Assembly: GCA_013152545.1 (NCBI GenBank)
Contig: JAADGF010000080.1
Location: 1-33,952, forward strand
Direction of reading: 5' to 3'
Source: Gammaproteobacteria bacterium
GTDB taxonomy: Bacteria; Pseudomonadota; Gammaproteobacteria; SZUA-152
Length of the DNA stretch: 33,952 nucleotides
Part shown: piece after piece, positions 16,217 through 24,648 of the stretch
How positions within the stretch are numbered: the first letter of the stretch is position 1
Layout: each line of letters begins with the position of its first letter
Position numbers and translations under genes: made by a program
The notes under the pieces: model-generated
Databases searched by the model: none
What the model was told of the DNA's origin: nothing
What the model saw: the letters and a program-made list of their open reading frames with translations, nothing else

Positions 16217-17572
16217 ATGACAATGGAGCAAACTAATTTGTTGCAATTTCAACGAATAGCTATCAGAAGAGCAACAGATGCACTGCGAGCATCGTTGCTG
16301 TTTTGGCCGTTAATACTGCTAAACGCCTGTACTTCTCCCTTGCCCCCACCCCCACCCCTGGAGAAAGACATAAGTGTTACACCAACCACCGGGCTTGTGA
16401 CCAGCGAAAATGGCGCCTCAACATTTTTTACTGTTTCCCTCCGTAGACAGCCAACCGATGACGTTAGCATACCGATACAAAGCACCAACGAAGCGGAAGG
16501 ACGCCTGACCAAAGAAACAATCAGTTTCAGTCCCGACAATTGGTCTATCCCCCAACGCATCGCCGTTGTGGGTGTCGACGACAATATCGCTGATGGCGAT
16601 ATACGCTATACGATTACCGTGTTGCCAGCCGTAAGCGCCGACAACAGTTTCAATGGCGCTGATGCCACCGATGTTATACTGACAAACATCGACAATGAAA
16701 GCGCGCCTCAGCCAGTAACCAATCATGTCCTTTACATCACAACAGGGGTTATTGAAATTTCCGCTAGTAAAATATCAGGCAATGGCGTCGCGTCGCTGCC
16801 AAGCTGGGGATACAGCACCGACCCGACCGAAGCAGGCACTTCTCCGGGTCCCATTATTGATGCGTTGGTCGGTCGGCCCCTGACCATTCGCGTGGTTAAC
16901 CGACATAATATTGCTCATCAATTTGACATACCCGGTTTATTCACCAGCACACAGACGTTATTACCTAACGAATCCCTGCAAGTTGAAATTACCCCAACTG
17001 AAGCAGGTATCTACCGATATGGTGATCCCGATGTGGTAAACCGGTCATTAGGACTATTCGGCGCGATTGTGGTACGCCCGGCCAATGGATCAAAAACAGC
17101 TTGGAACAACGGCCCAGCATACTCACAGGAACGTAACTGGGTCATTGCGGATTTGGATGAGACATGGAATCGAAATGCTCCGGCCGTAAACGTAAGCCGC
17201 TACAATCCAAACTACTTCCTTATTAATGGCCAAAATGGTTTTTCAGCCAAGGAAGACACCGCGACAACATTGAAAGGAAGCGTGGGTGAAACAATATTAG
17301 TGCGTATCGCAAACGCAGGACAGTATGATCAATCACTGCATTTTCATGCCAGTCATTTCAAAATTATTAGCCAAAATGGTATTAAAGTAAGAGATATAAG
17401 AGAAGCACCGAGCGTAACCACTATCAATGTCAAACGCGCATCGACCGCAATGATATTATTTCCACTCGCCCAACCTGGAATCTATCCTGTGCATGTACAC
17501 ACCGCACAAATGGAAACGGGTAACGGCGTTTATCTTAACGGTACTGCAACCTTTATCATTGCAGAAGAGTGA
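16217..17572 (+). CDS. Lipoprotein with Calx-beta-like domain and two cupredoxin domains (oxidase partner A)
   Basis: The product has 451 residues. A hydrophobic stretch ends in the lipobox LLNAC (Cys38), so it should be a lipoprotein. Residues 51-160 look like a Calx-beta-type beta-sandwich (SVTPTTGLVTSENGAS..., VVGVDDNIADGD). Two cupredoxin domains follow (about 168-287 and 300-450), related to two-domain multicopper oxidases. Domain 1 has lost its copper motifs: HQFDIPG replaces HxHG, and YRYGDPD replaces YHCHVH. Domain 2 keeps two HxH motifs, His375/His377 (SLHFHASH) and His426/His428 (YPVHVHT), but has no type 1 Cys. Alone it cannot form a blue copper site. The downstream gene begins 12 bp later, and the two domain-2 regions align (YNPNYFLINGQNG against YTPRYFLVNGKEG). 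The start is uncertain: no good ribosome binding site is visible, and Met3 is an alternative. Confidence 0.8.
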   Translation: MTMEQTNLLQFQRIAIRRATDALRASLLFWPLILLNACTSPLPPPPPLEKDISVTPTTGLVTSENGASTFFTVSLRRQPTDDVSIPIQSTNEAEGRLTKETISFSPDNWSIPQRIAVVGVDDNIADGDIRYTITVLPAVSADNSFNGADATDVILTNIDNESAPQPVTNHVLYITTGVIEISASKISGNGVASLPSWGYSTDPTEAGTSPGPIIDALVGRPLTIRVVNRHNIAHQFDIPGLFTSTQTLLPNESLQVEITPTEAGIYRYGDPDVVNRSLGLFGAIVVRPANGSKTAWNNGPAYSQERNWVIADLDETWNRNAPAVNVSRYNPNYFLINGQNGFSAKEDTATTLKGSVGETILVRIANAGQYDQSLHFHASHFKIISQNGIKVRDIREAPSVTTINVKRASTAMILFPLAQPGIYPVHVHTAQMETGNGVYLNGTATFIIAEE

Positions 17573-17584
17573 TGGCAATAAACT

Positions 17585-18619
17585 ATGAAATATTCGACCG
17601 CTATACTAAAAAACAAACCCTCCAACACCATATCGCGTCTGCAAAATATTGTCCTATTTTGCCTACTAGTGGTATCAATGCAAGCAAGTGCTGTGGACGT
17701 AGGCAAGGGAATCACTCTCAGTGTGCGACAAATTAATAAAACATTTGGTGGCGAAACAATAGCATTTTGGGTTTATTGTAGCATAGGTGGCACGGGTCCC
17801 GGCAGTTGCGCAAACCCACAGCTACCCGGCCCGCTATTGGAACTAGGTGTCGGCGCACAAGCCAATATCACTCTGAAGGTGCCGATGATGATGGCATCAG
17901 AGCCACCTCCCTATCACGGACACACTATTCATTTTCATGGGCTTGATGTATCCCAAAGCGAGGATGGCGTACCAGAAACAGGGGCATCAGTATTCGGGGA
18001 CCAGTACACTTTCAGTGTCGACTCCCGGTACGTCGGAGGCCATAAATACCATTGCCACGTCCATACCGTTAAACATCTGGAAATGGGTATGTACGGAGCG
18101 TTCGTGGTACGAGATGTAGACCAACAAGGCAATTTTTTGAAAAACATTAACGCCGGTGGCCCTGCCTATGACGATGAATGGAATTGGGTGCTCAGTACGG
18201 TTGACCCCAGTTACCATACTGCGGTGGGCGACAGCCTGGTCTTCGCATCTTACACTCCCCGTTATTTTTTAGTGAATGGTAAGGAAGGGTTATCCCGTAG
18301 CTCTCCTGCAGAAACACTGACATCAAGAGTAAATTCAACGGTGGCCATCCGTTTAATGGGCTTACATTCGACAAACGCAACCTTTCAAATATTAAATACG
18401 GAAGGAACAACCCAGGATTTTGTATTACATAACATGGACGGTTTTGCATTAAACACACCCAAAACGCTAACACAGATAGAAGTTTCACCAGGCCAAACCA
18501 AAGACATCATGATAACCTTGCCCGTAAATCCAGGAACATTATACCCTGAAGTTACTTACCGAAGATTGCGCGATGATTCATCTTATAGCACTGTTTATTC
18601 CATACTAACATTTAATTAA
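17585..18619 (+). CDS. Secreted two-domain multicopper oxidase-like protein with a type 1 site in domain 1 (partner B)
   Basis: The product has 344 residues, the size of two-domain laccases. A signal peptide ends near ASA|VD (residue 36). Domain 1 holds HTIHFHG, with His113 a likely type 1 ligand and His116/His118 trinuclear ligands. It also holds YHCHVHTVKHLEMGM, with Cys157, His164 and Met169 as type 1 ligands and His156/His158 as trinuclear ligands. Domain 2 (about 197-343) keeps the fold, but its HxH positions read FQIL and PEVTY, so it offers no copper ligands. Known type C two-domain enzymes carry type 1 copper in domain 1 but need HxH motifs in domain 2 of a neighbouring subunit. Here those are found only in partner A, encoded immediately upstream. 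Substrate unknown. Confidence 0.85.
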   Translation: MKYSTAILKNKPSNTISRLQNIVLFCLLVVSMQASAVDVGKGITLSVRQINKTFGGETIAFWVYCSIGGTGPGSCANPQLPGPLLELGVGAQANITLKVPMMMASEPPPYHGHTIHFHGLDVSQSEDGVPETGASVFGDQYTFSVDSRYVGGHKYHCHVHTVKHLEMGMYGAFVVRDVDQQGNFLKNINAGGPAYDDEWNWVLSTVDPSYHTAVGDSLVFASYTPRYFLVNGKEGLSRSSPAETLTSRVNSTVAIRLMGLHSTNATFQILNTEGTTQDFVLHNMDGFALNTPKTLTQIEVSPGQTKDIMITLPVNPGTLYPEVTYRRLRDDSSYSTVYSILTFN

Positions 18620-18650
18620 GGGTAATTGACTTAACAGCTCAGCTTACTGT

Positions 18651-18680
18651 TGATATAAGTTGATATAAGTTGATATAAGT
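18651..18680. repeat. Three perfect 10-bp tandem repeats
   Basis: TGATATAAGT occurs three times in a row (18651-18680), 32 bp after the partner B stop. The 10-bp period is close to one helical turn. It lies between convergent genes, so a promoter role is less likely than slippage-derived sequence. Confidence 0.85.
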
Positions 18681-18687
18681 AGTAGGA

Positions 18688-18767
18688 GCCTGTTGACGTT
18701 TCATTTTATCACTGTTGGAGGCGCTTTTCAGGCGCAACCGTGGCAAAAACGAAACGTCACAACAGCC
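18688..18767. terminator. Large imperfect hairpin between convergent genes
   Basis: Arm GCCTGTTGACGTTTC (18688-18702) pairs with 18751-18767 with a 2-nt bulge, and a small GCGC/GCGC element lies near the tip. Both flanking genes (partner B on plus, lysR on minus) end here, so it may terminate or insulate both transcripts. It has no U-tract, so it is not a textbook intrinsic terminator. It could also be a dispersed extragenic repeat. Confidence 0.4.
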
Positions 18768-18886
18768 CCCCCTACCATAAATTAAAACATAAAGTAGAAG
18801 CCGCTTCACGTCTATACCCCGGTTTCTTTCTTGGCTTGGACGACCAGCACCTACTGCATTTTAGTTAAACCTGAATTCAGGAAACA

Positions 18887-19774
18887 TTAATGCCTGGCGG
18901 TATCGAATAATAAATCGGCCAGTTGCTGAGTGGCAGGGCCAGTGCTTCCGGGCTTGCCAAAAATTAATTTTAAATTGACACAATAGGTCTGCCCTTCTCT
19001 CAGTGGCAGCACTTTTAAATTGCCTGCATCCAGTTTATCTTGTACCTCATGTCGAGGCAGCCAAGCAAACCCCAACCCCGCATTAATTGCTGCGGCTGCA
19101 CTTTGAATGCTGGTCACCGTCCAACGATGTTCCGCTCCCAACCAACCTGAGTCTACATTGTGTTTTACACCGGAATCGCGAATCACCACTTGTAATTCAC
19201 GACTAAGGTCACTTACACTCAATACTCGGTTAAGCCTGTGCAAGGCATGATCAGGGTGAGCCACGGCAACAAACTCCACATCCAACAAAGCATTGCCCAA
19301 AAACTGTGGTGGTGCCCTGCCACAAATTACCAAGTCGGCATTGCCCGCATCTAACGCCTCCCCTCCTCCAGATAACACCGCCTCCTTAAGTTGTACACGA
19401 GTACCCTCGCACACATGGGAAAATCGCTTTAGCACCCGCATCAACATTGCCGTCGGAAAAGCGGCATCCACCACAAAGTGTATTTCCGCTTCACGCCCCT
19501 GGCTCAATTGCATGGCTAACTGCTCAATTTCAGCAGCATCATTTAACAATTGCCGCGAGCGCCGCAATAGCACCGCACCCGCATCGGTTAATGTTGCCTT
19601 GCGCCCGTGAACTTCCAGCAGCTTTATTCCCAACAACGCCTGCAACTTAGTAACAGCATAACTAATAGTGGACTGGCTACGGAACAATTGCTCTGCGGCC
19701 TGCACATAGCCACCGTGCTCCACAACAGCTTGCAACGCCCGCCACTGTTCAAGTGTGCCTCGCGGTGAATTCAT
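18887..19774 (-). CDS. LysR-family transcriptional regulator (YhaJ-like)
   Basis: The product has 295 residues, the usual LysR length. The N-terminal winged helix-turn-helix covers about 8-66 (ALQAVVEHGGYVQAAEQLF followed by SQSTISYAVTKLQ). A periplasmic-binding-protein-like effector domain spans about 92-290. AAGGA lies 7 nt before the ATG. It is divergent from glutathionyl-hydroquinone reductase and pirin genes across 290 bp. The same trio of families clusters in E. coli (yhaJ, yqjG, yhaK), where YhaJ responds to aromatic compounds. Control of the neighbouring pair is therefore inferred. The effector is unknown. Confidence 0.88.
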   Translation of the reverse strand: MNSPRGTLEQWRALQAVVEHGGYVQAAEQLFRSQSTISYAVTKLQALLGIKLLEVHGRKATLTDAGAVLLRRSRQLLNDAAEIEQLAMQLSQGREAEIHFVVDAAFPTAMLMRVLKRFSHVCEGTRVQLKEAVLSGGGEALDAGNADLVICGRAPPQFLGNALLDVEFVAVAHPDHALHRLNRVLSVSDLSRELQVVIRDSGVKHNVDSGWLGAEHRWTVTSIQSAAAAINAGLGFAWLPRHEVQDKLDAGNLKVLPLREGQTYCVNLKLIFGKPGSTGPATQQLADLLFDTARH

Positions 19775-20064
19775 AAACCATCCTTTCTAATTTTTAGATA
19801 TATTTAAACGATATTTTAGACTTTTCAATCGAAATATTAAAGCCATAATTAGAGCCTATTGAGATTTATACCAGGCAATTGAAAATCATCCTTAAAAAAT
19901 CGGTTAAATACAAAAAATGCACAATACATTGATGTAACACGTGAATTCAAAAACAACACAATTGCCTAATATCGATATCGAAAATCACAATGCGCCATTC
20001 ACAACAAAGTTGCTACCAATGGCCTGGTTTTAAAACCAGCCAAAACCAGACAGGAGAATGAAAA
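19775..20064. promoter_or_regulatory. Divergent promoter region of lysR and the GHR/pirin pair
   Basis: This A+T-rich spacer should hold both promoters and the LysR binding site. Notable are a perfect 16-bp palindrome CTGGTTTTAAAACCAG (20024-20039), only 25 bp before the GHR start and overlapping its leader. ATATCGATAT lies near 19970. Several T-N11-A matches exist but are not specific enough to call one. Confidence 0.4.
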
Positions 20065-21051
20065 ATGAGTTTAGTTAAAAATGGTGTTCTACAAGGGAAT
20101 TGGCTTGAATCGGAACAAAAGGATGGTGATTTCGTCAGACTCGATTCTGTGTTCCGAAACTGGATAACATCGGACGGTTCGCCGGGAGTCAGCGGCACTG
20201 GCGGATTTGTTGCCGAACCTAGCCGATACCACCTTTATGTTTCATTTGCCTGCCCCTGGGCTCATCGCACATTAATATTCCGAAAACTAAAGAAATTGGA
20301 AAACATCATCAGCGTGTCCGTTGTGCATCCTGACATGGGACCTGAAAGCTGGAAATTTGATAACCACTACCCAGGTGCAACAGCAGATGATGTGAACGGC
20401 GTTGAGTATCTGCATCAGATTTATACACTGGCACAATCCAATTTTTCAGGCATCGTGACAGTACCTATATTGTGGGATAAAAAACAATGCACCATCGTAA
20501 ACAATGAGTCCTCAGAGATTATTCGTATGCTTAATAGCGCATTTAATGCATTCACCAACATAAAAGATGATTATTACCCAACGGTACTGCGCACCGAAAT
20601 TGACGCAATCAATAAAATGATATACGACGACATCAACAATGGCGTTTACCGCTGTGGTTTTGCCAGCACACAACGTGCATATGAGTCCGCGTTTGACGCT
20701 ATGTTTGCCGCATTAGACAAACTAGAGCAGCGCTTGGGACGACAACGCTATCTCGTCGGTAATACCTTAACCGAGGCCGACTGGCGATTATTACCCACCT
20801 TGCTACGGTTTGATCCCGTCTATGTTGGCCACTTTAAATGTAATCTGAAACGCATTGCAGATTACCCCAATCTGTCTAATTATCTACGCGAGCTATATCA
20901 ACACCCTGGTATTTCTGAGACGTTTAATCTGGCGCATATTAAGCGACACTATTACTGGAGCCATACCTCAGTTAATCCGAGCCGCATTATTCCTAAGGGG
21001 CCAGAGATTGATTACCTGGCACCACACAACCGTGACCGATTTAATGATTAA
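20065..21051 (+). CDS. yqjG: Glutathionyl-hydroquinone reductase (Xi-class GST, YqjG type)
   Basis: The product has 328 residues, the same length as E. coli YqjG. The thioredoxin-like domain contains the catalytic CPWAHRT motif with Cys63, preceded by GNW (11-13) and GGFVAEPSRYHLYVS. A helical C-terminal GST domain follows. The enzyme uses glutathione to reduce S-glutathionyl-hydroquinones back to hydroquinones in the cytoplasm, linked to quinone and aromatic detoxification. AGGAG lies 9 nt before the ATG. The pirin gene follows after 55 bp in the same direction, and the lysR gene diverges upstream. Confidence 0.95.
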   Translation: MSLVKNGVLQGNWLESEQKDGDFVRLDSVFRNWITSDGSPGVSGTGGFVAEPSRYHLYVSFACPWAHRTLIFRKLKKLENIISVSVVHPDMGPESWKFDNHYPGATADDVNGVEYLHQIYTLAQSNFSGIVTVPILWDKKQCTIVNNESSEIIRMLNSAFNAFTNIKDDYYPTVLRTEIDAINKMIYDDINNGVYRCGFASTQRAYESAFDAMFAALDKLEQRLGRQRYLVGNTLTEADWRLLPTLLRFDPVYVGHFKCNLKRIADYPNLSNYLRELYQHPGISETFNLAHIKRHYYWSHTSVNPSRIIPKGPEIDYLAPHNRDRFND

Positions 21052-21106
21052 AACCCCTGTCACTATGACAGGCCATCGTACAATAATGCATGACAAGGAA
21101 TTAACA

Positions 21107-21964
21107 ATGAAACGTCGATCGTTAAAAAAAATAACCCAGGCAGTCACCATTTCGGAAGGTGCTGGTGTGACAGTACATCGCACCATTGGCACACCCGCAC
21201 TGCGTAACTTAGACCCCTTTTTACTACTGGATTACTTCAGCAGCAATAACCCCGGCGACTACATCGCTGGCTTTCCAGACCACCCACATCGCGGGTTTAT
21301 TACGTTAACTTATATGTTGAACGGCCATATGCTACATCAGGACAGCATGGGCAACAAAGGCGATTTACGTTCCGGTAGTGCGCAATGGATGAAAGCTGCC
21401 AGTGGTGTAATACATTCGGAAATGCCACAACAATCCTCAGGGTTAATGCGAGGCTTCCAACTATGGATCAATCTCCCTGGCCGTGAAAAAATGAGCGCAC
21501 CCGAATACCAAGACTTTTCACCCAACGCCATACCCATCATCAAGACCAAAGGAGTACGAGTTAAACTATTAAGTGGTCAATATCATGGGCACTTAGGGCC
21601 GATCAATGACCCCAACAGCCAAGTGCACTATCTAGATGTCACACTCGAAAAAAACAAACTATTTAGCTACACGCTAAACGAACACTTACAAGGTTTTGTT
21701 TATGTTTTCGAAGGACAAGCGAAAATTGATGATATCACATTACGACAACATACATTCGCCCATCTGGGTGATGGTGACACCGTAGCACTTAAGGCAAATG
21801 ACAGTGGTGCACGCTTTATACTAGTAGCTGGCCAGCCAATTAATGAACCCATTGTTCAGCACGGACCCTTTGTCATGAATACCCGTAAAGAAATCGAACG
21901 CGCCTTTGCAGACTATCGCGACGGCACATTAGTACGTAATAAAGCTGACTTCACTTGCGTATAG
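21107..21964 (+). CDS. Pirin family protein (YhaK-like)
   Basis: The product has 285 residues and a bicupin fold. The N-terminal cupin has the pirin metal site His59, His61 (FPDHPHRGF), His103 and Glu105 (GVIHSEMP), matching the Fe ligands of human pirin. The start at 21107 is chosen because AAGGA lies 8 nt upstream and the family begins near here. The open frame runs back to 20855, but that part overlaps the GHR gene in another frame. Bacterial pirins include quercetinase-active and redox-sensing members, and pairing with GHR suggests a role with quinones or electrophiles. This pairing-based role is inference. Confidence 0.93.
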   Translation: MKRRSLKKITQAVTISEGAGVTVHRTIGTPALRNLDPFLLLDYFSSNNPGDYIAGFPDHPHRGFITLTYMLNGHMLHQDSMGNKGDLRSGSAQWMKAASGVIHSEMPQQSSGLMRGFQLWINLPGREKMSAPEYQDFSPNAIPIIKTKGVRVKLLSGQYHGHLGPINDPNSQVHYLDVTLEKNKLFSYTLNEHLQGFVYVFEGQAKIDDITLRQHTFAHLGDGDTVALKANDSGARFILVAGQPINEPIVQHGPFVMNTRKEIERAFADYRDGTLVRNKADFTCV

Positions 21965-23232
21965 CACCAGGATTCTCAACACCACGGCTAATAAAAAATG
22001 CGCCTGGACTGGATCAAATTAAATAACGCAAATGCCATCAGCCTAAACCATCGACCCCAACCCTGGCAACATTAAACCCGAGCACTCGTATCAAAAACAT
22101 TGCCGGATAACGCCGCATGGATACAAGTACCTATGCATTAGGAATTTGTGCGGATATTTTATACGCAGTCTAAATCACAGTTAGGAAAATATGATGGCAT
22201 TATCCCTGTCACACAAAATAACGTTTTATCGAGTTGGTCAAGATACAAGGTTCTCTTTCCTTAAATTATTTCATAGGTATTTTGAGTCCGGCCTTGATTG
22301 GCAGTATCAAATTAAGTTAAATTGCAGAAACTAAATCTTTAATAAGAAAATAATACGGTAATAGAACTTCTGTGCATTTGCCGATTTTATCGATAAACAA
22401 AGGAGGATCTTGAAATAAAACATCACCAAATTAAATAAAATATACCGGTGACATTTGAGATTTAAGTTAATTAGTGTGCATCATATTCATTTTATGGAAC
22501 CACCAAAAGTAGGTGCTTTTAGACGAAAGTAAGTTCTTTAAGAAAGGCGAAACGATGCGTAATAGCCGCTCTATTGCAAGGCATTTTAACAACGCAAGGG
22601 AATAAATAGGGGGGGTGCAGTTATACCTAAATCTCAAGCGCTACGGGTATATCACAAGCTAATCAATCATTTTGACCTCAGTTAGCCACATTGAACAGCG
22701 CATGACATTTTGTAAAAAATATGTAAAAACCCATTAGTCACAGCAAAATGAAGTTCTCCCCCAAAACCTAAATAAACAGAATAATAACGATAAAAATATT
22801 TAAAAAAAAAAATTAACAACTCATTCGACGACCTCTAGCTAACCCGCTTATAACGACAAGAAACACTGTGGTTCATATGTCAGGGTAATGATCAGCACTC
22901 ATCAACAATACATTCTTGATACGCCTGGTGGAGGTTCAGTCGCGTCATTGTTAACGAGTGCGAAACACACCCATATTTTTGTAGAAAAATCGATACTAAA
23001 TTTTATTTCAGCACTCTGATCAGCACTCTGAAATGTGGACACATGTATTTTTTCATACATTAGAGATACTGGCAAAAAGATCAAACCAAACACTCAATAA
23101 AATGAAAGGAGGCATTTTCAATCAACAGTTAGCATTCAGGTCGTAACAAGACGCGACGAAAGCAAATGGCTCGTTAAAAAAAACTGAATACACAATGATT
23201 ACAATACACCAATAAAAAAACAGGAGAAAAAG
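21965..23232. other. 1.27-kb gap between pirin and mscS
   Basis: No gene of normal length is supported. The sequence is A+T-rich with a few G-runs (about 22609-22618). It includes a 43-codon plus-strand frame at 22888-23019 (MISTHQQYILDTPGGGS...). GGG lies just upstream of its ATG, but no homolog is known to me. A 12-bp direct repeat CAGCACTCTGA is found at 23009 and 23021. The final bases before 23233 (CAGGAGAAAAAG) are the mscS ribosome binding site. Confidence 0.45.
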
Positions 23233-24048
23233 ATGAACCCAGAAGTAATTCTAAATCAGGTCACTGAGATTGCGCTCACCTATGGCCCCAAACTAATCGC
23301 TGCTATTGCAGTTTGGGTCATCGGGGGTTGGATTGTAAAAGCAGTTGTAAACGGTTTTGGTAAAGTAATGGACAAAAGCGGAACGGACCCATCGCTTAAA
23401 CCGTTCCTAAAAGGTATTGTAGGGGCACTGCTAAAGGTCATGTTGGTCATCACCGTGCTCAGCATGCTCGGGATTCAAATGACATCCTTTATTGCTATCC
23501 TAGGCGCTGCTGGCCTGGCAGTCGGCATGGCCCTTTCCGGTACGTTACAAAATTTTGCAGGAGGAGTGATGATCCTGATCTTCAAACCCTTCAGAGCAGG
23601 CGATATCATTGATGCTCAAGGTTATGTCGGTACAGTATCTGAAATCCAGATTTTTAATACTATTTTAAAAACACCGGACAATAAAACAATCATTATTCCT
23701 AACGGTGGTTTATCAACATCGTCAATGACCAATCTTTCCACTGAAGATCGCAGAAGAGTCGATTGGACCATTGGAATAGGGTACGGTGATGATCTCGATA
23801 AAGCAAAACAAGTCATTAAGAAACTTTGCGACGATGACTCTCGGATCTTAAAAGACCCAGAAGTCTTTATTGCCGTTTCAGAATTAGCCGATAGTTCAGT
23901 TAACTTTACCGTTAGAGCATGGGTTAATTCAGCTGATTATTGGGGCGTTTTCTTTGAGATGAATGAAAACGTTTATAAAACATTTGACAGTGAAGGCCTC
24001 AATATACCGTTTCCTCAAATGGATGTTCACGTCCATAAGGATGCCTAA
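23233..24048 (+). CDS. mscS: Small-conductance mechanosensitive channel MscS
   Basis: The product has 271 residues, close to the E. coli MscS size. Three membrane helices fall at about 20-38, 60-82 and 86-112. The pore helix is rich in Gly/Ala (GAAGLAVGMALSGTLQNFAGG) and is followed by the family signature KPFRAGDIID. The cytoplasmic vestibule domain ends IPFPQMDVHV. It opens when membrane tension rises in hypo-osmotic shock. CAGGAG 7 nt before the ATG supports the start. It is an isolated gene; the flanking gaps are 1.27 kb and 0.6 kb. Confidence 0.92.
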   Translation: MNPEVILNQVTEIALTYGPKLIAAIAVWVIGGWIVKAVVNGFGKVMDKSGTDPSLKPFLKGIVGALLKVMLVITVLSMLGIQMTSFIAILGAAGLAVGMALSGTLQNFAGGVMILIFKPFRAGDIIDAQGYVGTVSEIQIFNTILKTPDNKTIIIPNGGLSTSSMTNLSTEDRRRVDWTIGIGYGDDLDKAKQVIKKLCDDDSRILKDPEVFIAVSELADSSVNFTVRAWVNSADYWGVFFEMNENVYKTFDSEGLNIPFPQMDVHVHKDA

Positions 24049-24648
24049 GAACAGCATACAACAAGGCATATCCCGTGAACCCTCAACACTATCACGGTTT
24101 TTGCTAACGTAGCATCTGAAAGATAAGGGTCAGGCTTACATATAGCTTGACCCTATCTCAATAAAAACCGCCCCCCTCCCCTCTATAAAAAACGGGCATA
24201 ACCATTCACACTGGAATATTTCCAGATTTTTGACGATTACGTTTTTTTACATTTGATTTCATGAGGAATGATTGCCACGTTTCTGTTCTGTCAGAACACG
24301 CCGACACAGACTAAGCCTGAACCTCATCACATTATGAATTTCAACACTTGAAAATAACACACAACAGAGTTGCGATTTTCTAGCCGTCATTGGCAACAAC
24401 AGCCCCGAATAAGCCTAACCAACATACCACAAAGAACAAACTGGATAAATAACGTACTTTTAAAAATTACGCTATTTCTTATAGGCCGGGCTATGTTATA
24501 TTCTGTGTGCAATAAAAATTGCCACAAAGCACCTTTAAGCTACTTTTCTCTAATTATCGACGACTGCTGATGGCTGCTATTATCGAGCAAGACTGTCGTC
24601 AAACCATGTTCACACTGAATTTACTCACTGACATTTGGGAGCCTATTC
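24049..24648. other. 600-bp gap holding the efflux-pair promoter region
   Basis: Downstream of mscS it holds a hairpin (24121-24158). Further on is an inverted repeat TGTTCT-GTC-AGAACA (24284-24298), a plausible operator for a repressor of the efflux genes. A TATATT box near 24495 could be a -10, but I see no good -35. Two short frames at 24370-24570 and 24519-24806 lack ribosome binding sites or recognisable content and are not called. Confidence 0.4.
24121..24158. terminator. Hairpin downstream of mscS
   Basis: The arms 24121-24136 and 24144-24158 form a 15-bp stem with one bulged A and one G-U pair around a 7-nt loop. It starts 72 bp after the mscS stop. The base following the stem is not a U-run, so it is a possible processing or Rho-related end rather than a clear intrinsic terminator. 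Confidence 0.4.

Noticed and set aside
20855-21106. Long N-terminal extension of pirin
   Set aside because: The extension overlaps the GHR gene in another frame, lacks family similarity, and a good ribosome binding site marks the ATG at 21107.
24121-24158. Strong intrinsic terminator of mscS
   Set aside because: The stem is good but is not followed by a U-tract on the plus strand; kept only as a low-confidence hairpin.
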